NCBI GenBank assembly: GCA_019787685.1
Contig: JAHNUO010000007.1
Span: 1,798,001 to 1,862,000, forward strand
From: Chiua virens
Lineage: Eukaryota > Basidiomycota > Agaricomycetes > Boletales > Boletaceae
Direction of reading: 5' to 3'
Length of the DNA stretch: 64,000 nt
Shown: positions 20,885 to 31,969 of the stretch, piece after piece
How positions within the stretch are numbered: the first letter of the stretch is position 1
How the letters are laid out: each line of letters opens with the position of its first letter
The notes under the pieces: generated by a model
What the model was told of the DNA's origin: nothing
The model's database searches: none
Seen by the model: the letters and a program-made list of their open reading frames with translations, nothing else
Translations under genes and position numbers: made by a program

Positions 20885-22684
20885 TGATGTGGACCTGGTC
20901 CTCACAATAAAAATTACCTAACCAGTATGTCAGACCTACCCTTTATGTCATTTCCCTTAGAATGTAACCTTGACACTTGCAATAACACTAGGAATAATGA
21001 GGAATTATTACCAATTAAGAAGTCTATCTGCAAGACAGCTGAAATGAAAGTTATGAAACTAATGGTTAGTAGGGACTTAGTGACTTACAGCAGCTTACAT
21101 GCAGTAGGCAAACACCCCTCATTGGTGGGAGATGCATTAAAATGTCTGTCAAGTGGCTCAGGAACAATGTGACCTAGATAGCTACAATATCTCATCTGGA
21201 TTTGGAGATTATCAAGAAGATTACCACAAATTATCAACTTTGTTATCAGCATGAAGCAAACATGTTTGACAAGATAAATCTACAAATAATCCTGAGAGAT
21301 CATATGATACCATTCCTTGTCAGATTAGTTATTGAGATAAAATTCATTGTACATCTCCAAAGAAACATTTACTGTAGCCTCATGATTGTGTCAATGACTG
21401 TAAATTGGGATCAGTTCCACAGTGTACATCAATACTGTGATGGGAATCACATGATTTATACCTCTGGAATGGTGAGAAAGACCATTGGACCCAAGATATT
21501 GTTTGTGCCACAACTGTACATCTTTGTGATGTCATCAGGATTCACAAATACAGTGACACTGTGACCTTGAAAAATTGAACATAGAGGAGAGGTTGCTTCT
21601 GGCAGAGGTTTAGAGAGGGGACTTTTCTTTGCCTCAGAGAAAGAAAAAAATGAGTCAATGCAGGCCTGTGCTACCATAGGTACCTCTGAGGAACATGTTA
21701 TAAGATCCTCAACTTACCATTCTGACAGGTGGGATAAAGTAGAATGGTATCACATTTGCCAAACAGAAACTCTGTAGATGGTGCCAAGTCCTATAACTAT
21801 TGACTAGGCATAACTTTGAATCCATAGAATCTAGAAAGTAGCTAAAGTTGGAATGCATTCTAGACATTCAACAGATTTGGAGAGAAGGTCTGAAGATTGA
21901 GATGTAATAGATAAAGGTTGAGTGCTGAACTGAAGTCAGACAGCTGAGATGTCAGGATAGGGAACTGTGGATATCAGAAGACAGCCAAAGTTCATATAGT
22001 GGGTACTCATAGGTGTCTGAATGTCACACTTGAAGTTAAGTGGAAAATTTAAATACAGAGTTCTTTGTGACTAATATAAATATCAATATTTTAAATCCTA
22101 GTCCTTAAATGTATCTTCATCCTAACCCTAACCCTTTGAACCTAATTCTTGAATTTTCTAATCCTGATCCAGAACTTTTATTTCTAGCCTAATTAGAACT
22201 ATGATCCAATCACTCCATACTCTACAAATACATATAGAGATTGAAGGCCATCAGATGTCTCATTGTGACCCATACATCTTCCATTCTCTACTTAAAAGTT
22301 GAAACAATCATGTGGTACTGATGTGTTTAGGTCCATAGATGATACTAGACCATGACCATAAGAAGCACAAGATGATGAGTGGGACCTTATCAAGGTCTTT
22401 TTGTGGACAAGTTGTACCCCAACAATCCCCTCATTCAGTGGTAGTTCCTGTAATTCTTTCAGAATTTTATGTACATATTTGATGTGATTTTTTAGGATCA
22501 AATGCAAATTGTGTTGAAGATAAGGCCTATGGCCCTATCTCTAAGGGGCCAAGGATGTTCTGAGTCTACTCACCAAGGGTGGTTGTTAGGGATAATGTGG
22601 TAGTTCAAGTTTAAAAGGTATTGAAACTCCTATAATCAGTCCTATTAGATCTTAGCTATCCAGGTGAGTTTAATATACATGGAA
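20885..22684. other. AT-rich stretch without recognisable genes
   Basis: Only short frames with no motif I can place. A 120-codon frame at 21202-21564 shows no recognisable domain. Probably decayed transposon sequence. Confidence 0.4.
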
Positions 22685-22905
22685 GTCATACAGTGGCTCA
22701 AACAACTGTCCCAATGTTTGGATGTTTTTCACTAAATGCAATAAAACGCGGTAACCACTAAACCTTACCCAAACCTGTGGGAATATGAAATATAGTACCT
22801 ACTCCTGGCTTTCTATTGGACCAAGGGTCAAAGGATTTGAATAAGATTTGATGACATGGCAATCATTTCAAAATGATCACTCATTGGGACAGTTTTTTGA
22901 CTTTA
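22685..22905. repeat. Long terminal repeat unit of decayed Tc1 element
   Basis: Starts CAGTGGCTCAAACAACTG and ends with the inverted CATTGGGACAGTTTTTTGAC, so the unit has binding-site-like repeats at both of its ends. It lies directly beyond the 3' end of the transposase relic. The same architecture is seen in the better preserved Tc1 at 24737-26329. Confidence 0.6.
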
Positions 22906-22934
22906 TATAAATGTAAGTATTATTATTTGGTATG

Positions 22935-23950
22935 ACCTCCTTTGGCCTTGGTAACAGCTTCAAGCCTTCTATGCATGCTTTTAATCCATTTCTGATGCTA
23001 TTCTGCACACATATTCCCCCACTCCTCTACTAACCTCTCCTATAAATGATAAACTCCTTTAGGGGCACCTTTATAAGCTGAAAGTCATTTTTTGAGATGA
23101 TTTCAGGTATGTTCAAAGGAAGTAAGGTCTAGAGACTGTACAGGCCAATCTAAAGATCCAATCTCTTGATCTTTGACCCAGGTCTGAACTCTTTTAGAGG
23201 TATGTTCAGGATCATTATCTTATTGCAAAATGATATCACCTTCTGAAATTCAAAATTCTTCAATGTTTTCCAGCAACCCCTGCTGTGAAATTGTCACATA
23301 CTGCTCAGCACCCATCCTTCTGTACATCTCACTCTAAACTCCCACTCCATTCCATCCTATATAGCCCCATAGCCTCCTCTATGCTTGACTATATCTATAG
23401 TAATCAACTACTCTCCTGCCTTTTTCCACACATACTCTTGTTTATATGACCCAATCCTATTGACTTTAGTCTCATTTAACTATACAACCATTTTCCCACC
23501 CTCAACACCCCAATGCTAGTATTTGAAAGCATAGACCAACCATCCTTTCTTGTGACTCTTGAAGAGAAGAGGTTTTTGTTCTCTACCATAGCTTTCAAAG
23601 AGGCTTCCTTGAGGGTATTTCTGACTGTCTGAGGTAGAGAGGAGTATCAATAATGGTATTGATAAGTATAGTGAGCTGAACAGCATTTTTGGCCTTGCCA
23701 GTAATGATCTATAGTACAATAGCCCTTTTGCTGGTAAATGAAAACTTTGAAGGGTGACCACCAAGATGTTTAATCTTGTCTAGCTGGATTTCCTGAAGGA
23801 CCCTAGACACTGTAGACTTGCCCAGACCAGTTTTAGAGGTTATTTTCCTTGAAGAAAGCTTAAGAAAAGGAAAGGAGGCAGTATTGTCCCTTAAGAGCTG
23901 GAAATAGGTTTCATAATGATGATAGGAAAGTTACTATGAAATGGTGGGAT
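22935..23950 (-). pseudogene. Decayed Tc1-family transposase
   Basis: On the minus strand, recognisable DDE_3 fragments: FQQDNDPEHTSKRVQTW, LDWPVQSLDLTSFEH and the C-terminal SMHRRLEAVTKAKGGHTK. They match the order of the intact transposase at 25080-26096 (QQDNDPKHTS, WPAQSPDLNPIEH, KAKGGYTSY). Many stops and frameshifts. The 5' end meets the palindromic MITE at 23954. Confidence 0.75.
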
Positions 23951-23953
23951 TTA

Positions 23954-24176
23954 CAGTGAGCAACAAAACTGATGCAATGTTTGTAGCATTTTGATTGAAG
24001 CATGAATATTGAGAGCCCTGTTGATGCTAGACCCCCTAACCTAGGTACCATTGGAAAGCCCTTGATCAGGGCTTTCCAATGGTACCTAGGTTAGGGGGTC
24101 TAGCATCAACAGGGCTCTCAATATTCATGCTTCAATCAAAATGCTACAAACATTGCATCAGTTTTGTTGCTCACTG
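23954..24176. mobile_element. Palindromic MITE derived from the Tc1 terminal repeat, TSD TA
   Basis: 223 bp, flanked by TA on both sides. It is an almost perfect palindrome centred on TGATCA at about 24064. Each half matches the outer 110 bp of the long terminal repeats of the Tc1 element at 24737-26329. Confidence 0.92.
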
Positions 24177-24244
24177 TATATGGTGCTAGCTGATGATAGT
24201 TACATAAATATAACATAATAGAACCATTATCAAATGTAAACTGA

Positions 24245-24733
24245 GACTATCGCCGTTTCTGTCCCATTGCCATCTGGCTTGTTGATCAGAAGAAGATCTC
24301 TGTCAATGAACGGGATCGCTATTTTTGGACTGGATTGCTGCTTTCTGTCCACCGCACTATTGACCGACGCCTTGAGTTGAAAGACTCACAGTATTCTCGC
24401 GATGAACCAACCCATTACGAGAAGGTGATGGAGGCTGGACGTTTCATCCTTTCTGATGACGCGTTTGACGCAGACCTCAATGACCCGATAGCCGCACGTA
24501 TGAAGTCCCTGTGCGACAGACGAGGCAGCTCAGCTGATAAGAAGGATCAGTCACGAACAAGTCGAATTGCACAGATCAAAGACTCTGACGACGAATCAGA
24601 TGATGAAAATAGTCGCAAGAAAGAAGCCCCTCGTGATATACAGACCAAGTGAGTCATGTTCGATTCAAGCGCAATCTCCAAGGCGCATATTGACGAAGCC
24701 GAAGAGATCAGCTGTAAGTTACATATGCTCAAC
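24245..24733 (+). pseudogene. gag: B1 Gag, upstream part
   Basis: Reads ERDRYFWTGLLLSVHRTIDR and ILSDDAFDADLND, a gag segment typical of this gypsy type, followed by an acidic stretch SDDESDDENSRKK. It opens without a start codon because the 5' end is lost. A TGA at 24650-24652 interrupts it before the Tc1 insertion at 24737. Confidence 0.65.
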
Positions 24734-24736
24734 TTA

Positions 24737-26329
24737 CAGTGAGCAACAAAACTGATGCAATGTTTGTAGCATTTTGATTGAAGCATGAATATTGAGAGCC
24801 TTGTTGATGCTAGACCCCCTAACCTAGGTACCATTGGAAAGCCCTTATCAAGGGCTTTCCAATGGTATATGGTATTATTATGTAATCCTTACTATATCTG
24901 GAAATATTTCGAAATTAATGTAAGGTACTCATTGCATCAGTTTTGTTGCTGACACTCTAAAGTATTCAAAATGCATATTGCAAGTGGTTATTACATAAGC
25001 AATGGATCATGTGACATGCAATAAGTTCAACATGATACAAACAAACACACACACTATCACTTTGTCCACAACCATCATCATGAAATCTCTCTCAGTTGAC
25101 CAAACTCATCATATTATCTCTCTCTTGGAATTGGAACAATCAACCCATCAAATTGCTCAATCTACTGGTCTCAACCAATCTACTATTAGTAGACTCAGGT
25201 CCAAACATCTTCCCAACCTACCCAAGGCCTCTGGTGGTCGTCCTTCCATCATTTCTCCTACCGATATACGTCATGCTATTCATCTTATTGGATCTGGGAA
25301 GGCTGAGAATGCAGTTCAGGTGACCAAAATACTTCAAGAAGTGAAGAACCATTCTATCTCCCCCCAGACCATCCGCCGCCACTTGAAGAAAGCTGGTATG
25401 AAGGCTGTAGTGAAGCAAAAATGCCCTCTTCTTGCCCAGCGTCATAGGAGAGCAAGGATGGACTTTGCTCTAAGCCATCAGCATTGGACTGTTGAGGACT
25501 GGAAGTGAGTTATATGGTCAGATGAGACCAAAATCAATCGCATTGGGTCAGATGGCAGGAAATGGGCATGGAAAAGGGCAGGAGAGGGTCTTAGTGACAG
25601 GATTGTAGAGGGAACAGTTAAGTTTGGGGGAGGATCAGTGATGCTATGGGGCTGTATGACCTGGGAAGGTGTTGGAATGGCTTGCAAGATTGATGGTAAG
25701 ATGGATGCTGATCTCTATGTGCTGATTTTGGAGGATGAACTTCAACAAACTCTGGTGGATTATGGATTTTCCCCAGAAGACATTATCTTCCAGCAGGATA
25801 ATGACCCCAAGCACACCAGTAGGAAGGCTAGGGAGTGGCTTGATGACCATGAATTTGAGGTCATGGTATGGCCTGCTCAGTCTCCAGACCTTAATCCCAT
25901 AGAACACCTATGGTTTCTTCTCAAAAGAAGACTTGCAGAGTATCCTGAGCCAGCTAAGGAGATATTGGAACTTTGGGAGAGGATTAAAGTGGAATGGTAT
26001 AAGATTGGGGTGGAGGAGTGTCAGAGATTGATTGAGAGCATGCCTAGAAGAGTTCAGGAGGTCATCAAGGCCAAAGGAGGATACACTTCATACTAATCTG
26101 TGATACCCTTATACCAGCAACAAAACTGATGCAATGAGTACCTCATACCAATTTCGAAATATTTCCCGATATAGTAAGAAGTACATAATAAACCCATATA
26201 CCATTGGAAAGCCCTTGATCAGGGCTTTCCAATGGTACCTAGGTTGGGGGGTCTAGCATCAACAGGGCTCTCAATATTCATGCTTCAATCAAAATGCTAC
26301 AAACATTGCATCAGTTTTGTTGCTCACTG
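24737..26329 (+). mobile_element. Tc1/mariner (DD34E) transposon, TSD TA
   Basis: 1593 bp, ends CAGTGAGCAAC and GTTGCTCACTG, flanked by TA at 24735-24736 and 26330-26331. Long terminal repeats of about 220 bp each begin and end with copies of the CAGCAACAAAACTGATGC motif in inverted orientation. They frame a single transposase gene. It interrupts B1 gag. Confidence 0.93.
25080..26096 (+). pseudogene. Tc1 DD34E transposase with one premature stop
   Basis: Cut-and-paste DDE transposase. The N-terminal helix-turn-helix (QIAQSTGLNQSTISRLRSKH) binds the terminal repeats. The second HTH ends in RRHLKKAGMKAVVKQK. Catalytic residues: first Asp in IWSDETKI, second in FQQDNDPKH, Glu in NPIEHLW, with 34 residues between the last two. 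The frame is broken only by TGA at 25506-25508 (WK-stop-VIWSDE), which fits a CGA or similar arginine/lysine position. It ends KAKGGYTSY at 26096. I chose the ATG at 25080 because it starts MKSLSVDQ just before the HTH; the frame is open from 25002. Confidence 0.9.
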
Positions 26330-26332
26330 TAG

Positions 26333-27546
26333 CAGACATCTCCTACTTGGCTCTCTACACTCACCTCGCATGTCTCGCTCCAGCCACAGCACAGGCCTGG
26401 GCTTCCCCATCTTCCCATCAGTCACAGACCCCACACCAGAGTTGCCCACAAAGCACTACCATCGCCAACTCCTCATGCTATATGTGTGGCGGAGGTCATT
26501 TTCTTCGTGATTGCATATGCATACTCAAGTATATCCGAGCAGGCCACATCATCCGCAAAAATGGTTATCTCAACTTTCCCGATGGAGGACATATCAAACG
26601 TCATGCGACAACCAATTTATTCAAGGACACAATTGACGAGTACTATCAGAACCACACAATCCCACCTGCTCGCACTCCATCCGAATTTGTCAGAGAATCT
26701 CCACCGCATCTTCAGCAAGCCACTATGAATATGTTTGTTGCACCAGAACCATCTGCGGTTCTCTTCGAATGCAACCGCGTCGAAGATGCTATCACAGACA
26801 CCCGAGCATCCATCGAGGAAGTACCTGATGAGGAGGATGCTGATGTTTTAGCCCTCACGAGATCCAAGGCACGTGTGGCTGCTCACACTGATACAGAGAT
26901 CCCACCTCTGGAACCCACTCGCTCAGCTAAACAAACACCAGAGACACCCGAACTACCCATTTCCATGCCTGCACAATCCGTACCAGCGTCCAGAGACTCT
27001 GCACCACTCAAGCACGTTCTGGCATATATGTATGAATCGAAAGCTGCATCCCCTGACGCTGCCAAATGGGTCTACGAATTGCTTCTTCATATGACGATTC
27101 CGAACCTTTCCATCGCAGATTTATTAGCCATCAGCCCCGACTTACGAAAGGAAGCAGTTGAATATTGCAAAACACATTGGATTCCCACTCCGTTGACGAC
27201 CGCAGTCACTACTTTGCTGCCAGTCCAGATCGAGCATGCCACACCCCTCCATGAAATCAAAGTTGTCTTAAACAGAACAATTGACGAGCTTGTGCTACTC
27301 GATGAAGGATCCGAAATCGTAGTCATCTGCCAGGATGTTTGGGAGCATCTTGGAACACCAATCTCGAATCACACAGGAATGACAATGCAAACAGCAAACA
27401 GCAACTCACAACTGATGATGGGATGTATCGAGATGCTGGAAATTACAGTTGACGGTCTCAAGACTTGGGCTCATGCGTATGTCGTCCCAAATGCCCCATA
27501 TCATCTCCTTCTTGGCCGCCCATGGCAGCGCCTCGTCTGCCTCTAG
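26333..27546 (+). CDS. B1 Gag C-terminus and protease
   Basis: Continues gag after the Tc1 insertion. A CCHC-like knuckle CYMCGGGHFLRDC is at about 26478-26516, then an acidic and Pro/Thr-rich linker. The retroviral-type protease is at about 27290-27530: LLDEGSEIVVICQDVWEHLG and YHLLLGRPW. The active site has DEG in place of DSG. The frame ends in TAG at 27544-27546; pol is in a different frame downstream. Confidence 0.8.
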
Positions 27547-27819
27547 AAACACGAAACTGCATGCAACGTTAGCATTACCATTGCAGATCTGCTCGACCCA
27601 TCCAACGTCTGGATGATCCCTATGCATGCATGACCATTCCCTCACAAGCCGCACAGTGCACATGCATTAGCACAGACCGAATAGCAGGGAGCGATCTTGT
27701 CGCTTTCCATGTCCTCGCTCGCAGAATACCAGCTTCAACAGACCTTCGACATAGATCCAATCCGCCATGTGCTTGCATACAAGAAAGTTGCAAACTGAGT
27801 CAAGCCAGTTGCTACCACC

Positions 27820-28947
27820 ATGCCCCACCATGCTTGTATTGTCTGTCGTTTTCCAGAAGACCCACTCGACTCACTTCCACATCTATCCCCTAATCCACCA
27901 CCATTCTCACCCAGAAAGTGCATCACACATGAACGGATGACCGATCTCAGCATCTTTTCCAACAAATTCTTACTACCGGAGGAACAGAAACTCACTGCGC
28001 ATGTTTTACAAAACAATGAATTGGGTCTCGCATGGGATGAAACCGAGAAAGGATGCTTCCATGACGACTATTTCCCACCCGTAGTCATCTCAATCATTGA
28101 GCACACACCATGGGTCCAACGTCAGCCACCAATCCCACCCGGAATCCGTGACGAAGTCATCCAGCTCATTAAATCAAAGATCGCATCTGGAGTCTATGAG
28201 CCTTCAAACAGCTCATACCAGTCAAAATGGTTTTGTGTCACGAAGAAGAACGGATCTGTCCGCATTGTTCACAACCTACAGCCGCTCAATGCTGTGACTG
28301 TTAAAGACGCCGCCACTCTCCCATACATTGAGATGTTTGCTGAGCAATCCGCAGGCTGTGCAATCTACACCATGATGGATTTATTCGTCAGATTCGACCA
28401 CCATGCTCTTGCTGAAGATTCCCGTGACCTCACAACATTCCAGACACCTCTCAGGACCTTCCGTCTCACATCGCTTCCTATGGGATGGATGGATTCACCT
28501 GCTGTTTTCCAGAACGATGTCGCATTCATTCTCCAAGCTGAAATCAACATTGCCCTGAATTTCCAAGATGATATCAATGTTCTCGGCCCACATACACACT
28601 ATGAACTTCCCGATGGTACCTACAAAACCATAGCCGACAACCCAGGTATCCGCCGCTTCGTATGGGAGCATTGTGTTGATGTCAACCGTGTTTTACATCG
28701 TTTGAAGCACGCCGGAGCTACTGTATCTGTGAAGAAGCTTTTTCTTTGCCAACCCGAAGTCGTTGTTGTTGGACAGTCCTGCAATTACAATGGGCGTGTC
28801 CCAGACCAGTCGAAAGTTGCAAAAATCACAAAATGGCCCAGCCCATGCCAGTCTCACACAGAAGTCCACAGATTCTTAGGGACAACAGGAACTGTCCGGA
28901 ATTGGATCAAGGATTATGTGAAGATTGCTCAACACTTGTTGACCTAA
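27820..28947 (+). CDS. pol: B1 reverse transcriptase
   Basis: RT palm and fingers: KWFCVTKKNGSVRIVHNLQ, YTMMDLFVRFDHHAL, LTSLPMGWMDSPAVFQND. The catalytic box reads FQDDINV rather than YIDDI. It is followed by a long insert including ADNPGIRRFVWEH before the thumb region KWPSPCQSHTEVHRFLG. The start codon is not certain; upstream sequence to 27547 holds no other motif. A frameshift near 28930 joins it to RNase H. Confidence 0.85.
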   Translation: MPHHACIVCRFPEDPLDSLPHLSPNPPPFSPRKCITHERMTDLSIFSNKFLLPEEQKLTAHVLQNNELGLAWDETEKGCFHDDYFPPVVISIIEHTPWVQRQPPIPPGIRDEVIQLIKSKIASGVYEPSNSSYQSKWFCVTKKNGSVRIVHNLQPLNAVTVKDAATLPYIEMFAEQSAGCAIYTMMDLFVRFDHHALAEDSRDLTTFQTPLRTFRLTSLPMGWMDSPAVFQNDVAFILQAEINIALNFQDDINVLGPHTHYELPDGTYKTIADNPGIRRFVWEHCVDVNRVLHRLKHAGATVSVKKLFLCQPEVVVVGQSCNYNGRVPDQSKVAKITKWPSPCQSHTEVHRFLGTTGTVRNWIKDYVKIAQHLLT

Positions 28948-30920
28948 CCCGCAATGCCATTCCCTTCACTTGGACTGATGAGCACTGGAACACAATGAAC
29001 TACCTCAAAGCGGCTGTAGTTAGCTTGCCCGCAATCTGCCTGATCAATTACACCTCCGCATGCCCTGTCATCCTTGCCATCAACTCATCCTGCATCGCAG
29101 TCGGATATATTCTCTACCAAGAAGATGAAAACCAAGCATGTCGCCCCTCTCGTTTCGGATCCATCACATGGAACGATCGCAAATCTCGCTACTTGCAGGC
29201 CAAAATCGAATTATACGGTCTATTTCGTGCGCTCCGATCTGTTAAAGTCTGGATCATCAGCATCAAGAAACTCAATGTCGAAGTCGACACGAAGTATATT
29301 AAAGGCATGCTGAACAATCCGGACATCCAGCCGAACGCCGCAATGAACTGCTGGATCACGGGTATTCTCATGTTTGATTTCGAGCTCAAACATGTTCCCA
29401 CATCACGCCACCAAGGCCCAGATGGCCTTTCACGCCAAAGAAAAGGAGAAGATGAGGAGAATGACAAGGAAGAAGAAGAAGCAGAGGTTGAGAAATGGCT
29501 TGATGAAGCATTAGGATTAGGAATCTGGATTTCAAAGGTGATTGAGGACGAAATTTTTCAGAATCCCCAGGGAGGAGGAGGACCACTAGTCCTCTCAGCA
29601 ACAAATGGATCAGACGATGAAGACATTACCCTACCGATGAGTGAAGCAATGAAGCAACATGATTGTGAACTCAAGGACATTTTTCAGTTTCTCTCCACTC
29701 TCTCGATCCCATCCAACATTGCAGACAATCAACGCAGCCATTTTATCAAACACGCAACCGAGTTCTTCATATCCGCGGATCATCTCTGGTGCAAAGAATC
29801 CACTGGACGACATCAGAAAGTCTTATTTGGATTGGATCGCATTTGCTTTCTCAAGGAAACACACGACAAGCTCGGCCACAAGGGAATTTATGCTACCCAC
29901 CGCACCATCGCTGACCACTTCTGGTGGCCATCACTTACAGCAGACGTTGCCTGGTACATCAAGACATGTCATCAGTGCCAGATCCACTCAGTCGAGAAGG
30001 TTGTCATTCCGCCTGTCGTCGCTACACCAGCACCACTCTTCCACAAAGCGTACGTCGATTCCATGCACATGCTGACCGCACAGGGATACTTGTACATCGT
30101 CCAAGCTCACTGCTCACTCACCGGATGGCCGGAATGGTGGAAACTCAAGAATGAGACCGCACACACTGTTGGATCCTTTATATTTGAAGAGATTTTATGC
30201 AGATGGGGAGGTCTTGAGGAGATTGTCACAGATAACGGAACCCCGTTTGTCGCTGCACTCAACTGGCTCACTGAGAAGTATCACATCCACCACATTTGCA
30301 TTTTCGCATACAACTCAAAAGCAAATGGCATTGTTGAACACTCGCACCGTACCATCCACGACTCACTCGTCAAAGCATGTAACGGGGATATCACGCAATG
30401 GCCATCACTCGCCCTGCATGTCTTTTGGGCCGATCGCATCACAACCTGCAAAGCAACCGGACACACACCGTACTACATGGCTCACAGCACCGAGCCGCTC
30501 CTTCCATTTGACATCACTGAGGCCACGTTCCTCATTCCACACATAACCTTATCCGTAATCCACGACCAGATCTTGTGCAGCCGCTTCTCATCTGTCACCG
30601 ACTTCGAACGTCGCCTGGCGCATGCGATTCACGATCACGATTTCTGCCCCGGATCGCTCGTCCTCATCTTGAACAAAAAGATCGAACCCACATCCAACGC
30701 GAAGTGTCGCCCATGCTACTTCAGTCCCGTGGTCGTCATCTCTCATTCCCACAATAACAGCTCCTACTGTCTCGCCGAAGTCGACGGAACCGTTTTGAAG
30801 CTTCGTTTTGCTGCATTCCACCTCATTCCGTACTATCCCCGTTCACCCACTCATGTCGATGTCACTCGCTTTGTTGATCCATCAGATCTTGCTGGTCTCG
30901 CTGCCGAAGAAGAACCTTAG
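28921..30920 (+). CDS. pol: B1 RNase H and integrase
   Basis: RNase H at about 28930-29440 (FTWTDEHWNTMNYLK, VILAINSSCIAVGYILYQED, EVDTKYIKGML). An acidic tether (EDEENDKEEEEAEVEKW) follows. The integrase zinc finger is HDKLGHKGIYATH ... CHQCQIHS. The DDE core has YVDSMHML, IVTDNGTPFVAALN and NSKANGIVEHSH. The C-terminal domain ends FRLIPYYPRS-like at 30840. Uninterrupted to the TAG at 30918-30920. The frame is open from 28746, but the first 180 bases overlap RT in another frame and are a shadow. Confidence 0.88.
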
Positions 30921-30969
30921 GTGTTTGCAGAGCAACTGGGACAGTCACTATTCAAAGTGAAAGGGAGGT

Positions 30970-31382
30970 GTAAGAATTGCTACGCATCCGGCTACAGATC
31001 TGGTCTGAGCGACCACTGCCTTTTCATTTTATTTGTCAGCGTTATTCAGCACTATTCAGTCGTTTCTAAGCTCTCTGTTTACCATACACTTCATAGCCTT
31101 TTCACTTTCATATATAAGCCTCCTTGTACATTTGTCTCCAGAATATAATAATCAGTCTTAGAGTCCAATCCCGATTGTTTCAGCTCAATCTGAAGTATTC
31201 CGATGTTCCGCATGCCTTCCGAGTCTCCCGATTCCGCACATTCTCCGACTCTCTCTCTACACACGGACGCATTCACTGTTTCTCATACACTCAACAAACC
31301 ATCTATTGGCTCAGTCACCTTCCCCTTTCGCACTCGCACTCACCTTCCACATTTCGCCAACACAGTGGAGCATGCCGCTACA
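30970..31382 (+). mobile_element. 3' LTR of B1
   Basis: TGTAAGAATTGC ... GCCGCTACA, preceded by the purine tract GAAAGGGAGG. TATATAAGC is near 31109. No second copy is present in the window, so the right edge rests on the TG...CA rule and the match of the next bases to the repeat at 1-99. Confidence 0.7.
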
Positions 31383-31969
31383 GATAGCGTATAGTCGATA
31401 TCTGTATCCATATCCGTGTCCATGTCTGAGTGAGATCCCTAAGTATGAAAACAAGGATTAGAAGGGTAACAAAATGATATAAATGAAAAGAGATCTGAAT
31501 GAATGACACCAGAGCACGGGGTCCACCTGTCTTGTTTTCTTCAGTCATCTATTGCATCTTTGCCTACTTTTGTAGCCTTTATCATCTATATTGGTCGAAA
31601 GCAGATTGGTAAAACTATCACCGGGTCAAAACATGTATGTGCCCCATCATGCATTCAAAAATGAAAATCTAGGTATTAGTTCATTGGGGCAAGAGGGGAA
31701 ATGGATAGATGTCTGTGTTTCTGTGTTTCTGTTTTTCTTTTGTTTACGGTTTTTTAGATCTTTTTGGTCTGAATGAGCGAGAAAGCAGAGGATGTGAGTG
31801 AGTGCAGTTCTATGGGGTATCATAAGACTTTTTATTTGCTTGGATATCGTTTTTCTTCGAAATCAAGTACACCAGACAAAACCTGGGGTGAAATAGAGAG
31901 CACTGGACTAAACCCAGGATAGAATAAATATGTATCAGGCGGTATAAGGGAGGCGGTAACGATGGAAGG
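31383..31969. other. 3' flank of B2 with inverted copy of window-start repeat
   Basis: 31383-31476 is the reverse complement of 1-99. 31477-31969 follows the stop of the B2 integrase on the minus strand and has no coding motif. It is probably untranslated or LTR-like sequence of B2. Confidence 0.5.

Larger units (their letters stand above)
24245..31382 (+). mobile_element. Ty3/gypsy element, family B copy B1 (5'-truncated)
   Basis: Gag, protease, RT, RNase H, integrase and 3' LTR on the plus strand. The 5' LTR and the gag start are missing. A Tc1 transposon sits inside gag (24737-26329). The RT/RNase H junction carries a frameshift near 28930. No chromodomain is seen, which separates it from family A. 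Confidence 0.88.

Noticed and set aside
21202..21564. 120-aa ORF, possible transposase remnant
   Set aside because: No catalytic motif or homologous segment in the window; kept only as unassigned sequence.
22121..22138. CCTAACCCTAACCC, telomere-like repeat
   Set aside because: Only two to three units; not enough for an interstitial telomere claim.
2641..25508. Recoding of UGA as a sense codon, because many stops are TGA
   Set aside because: Sister copies have CGA or CGT at the same sites, and genuine gag ends use TGA, so mutation explains it better.
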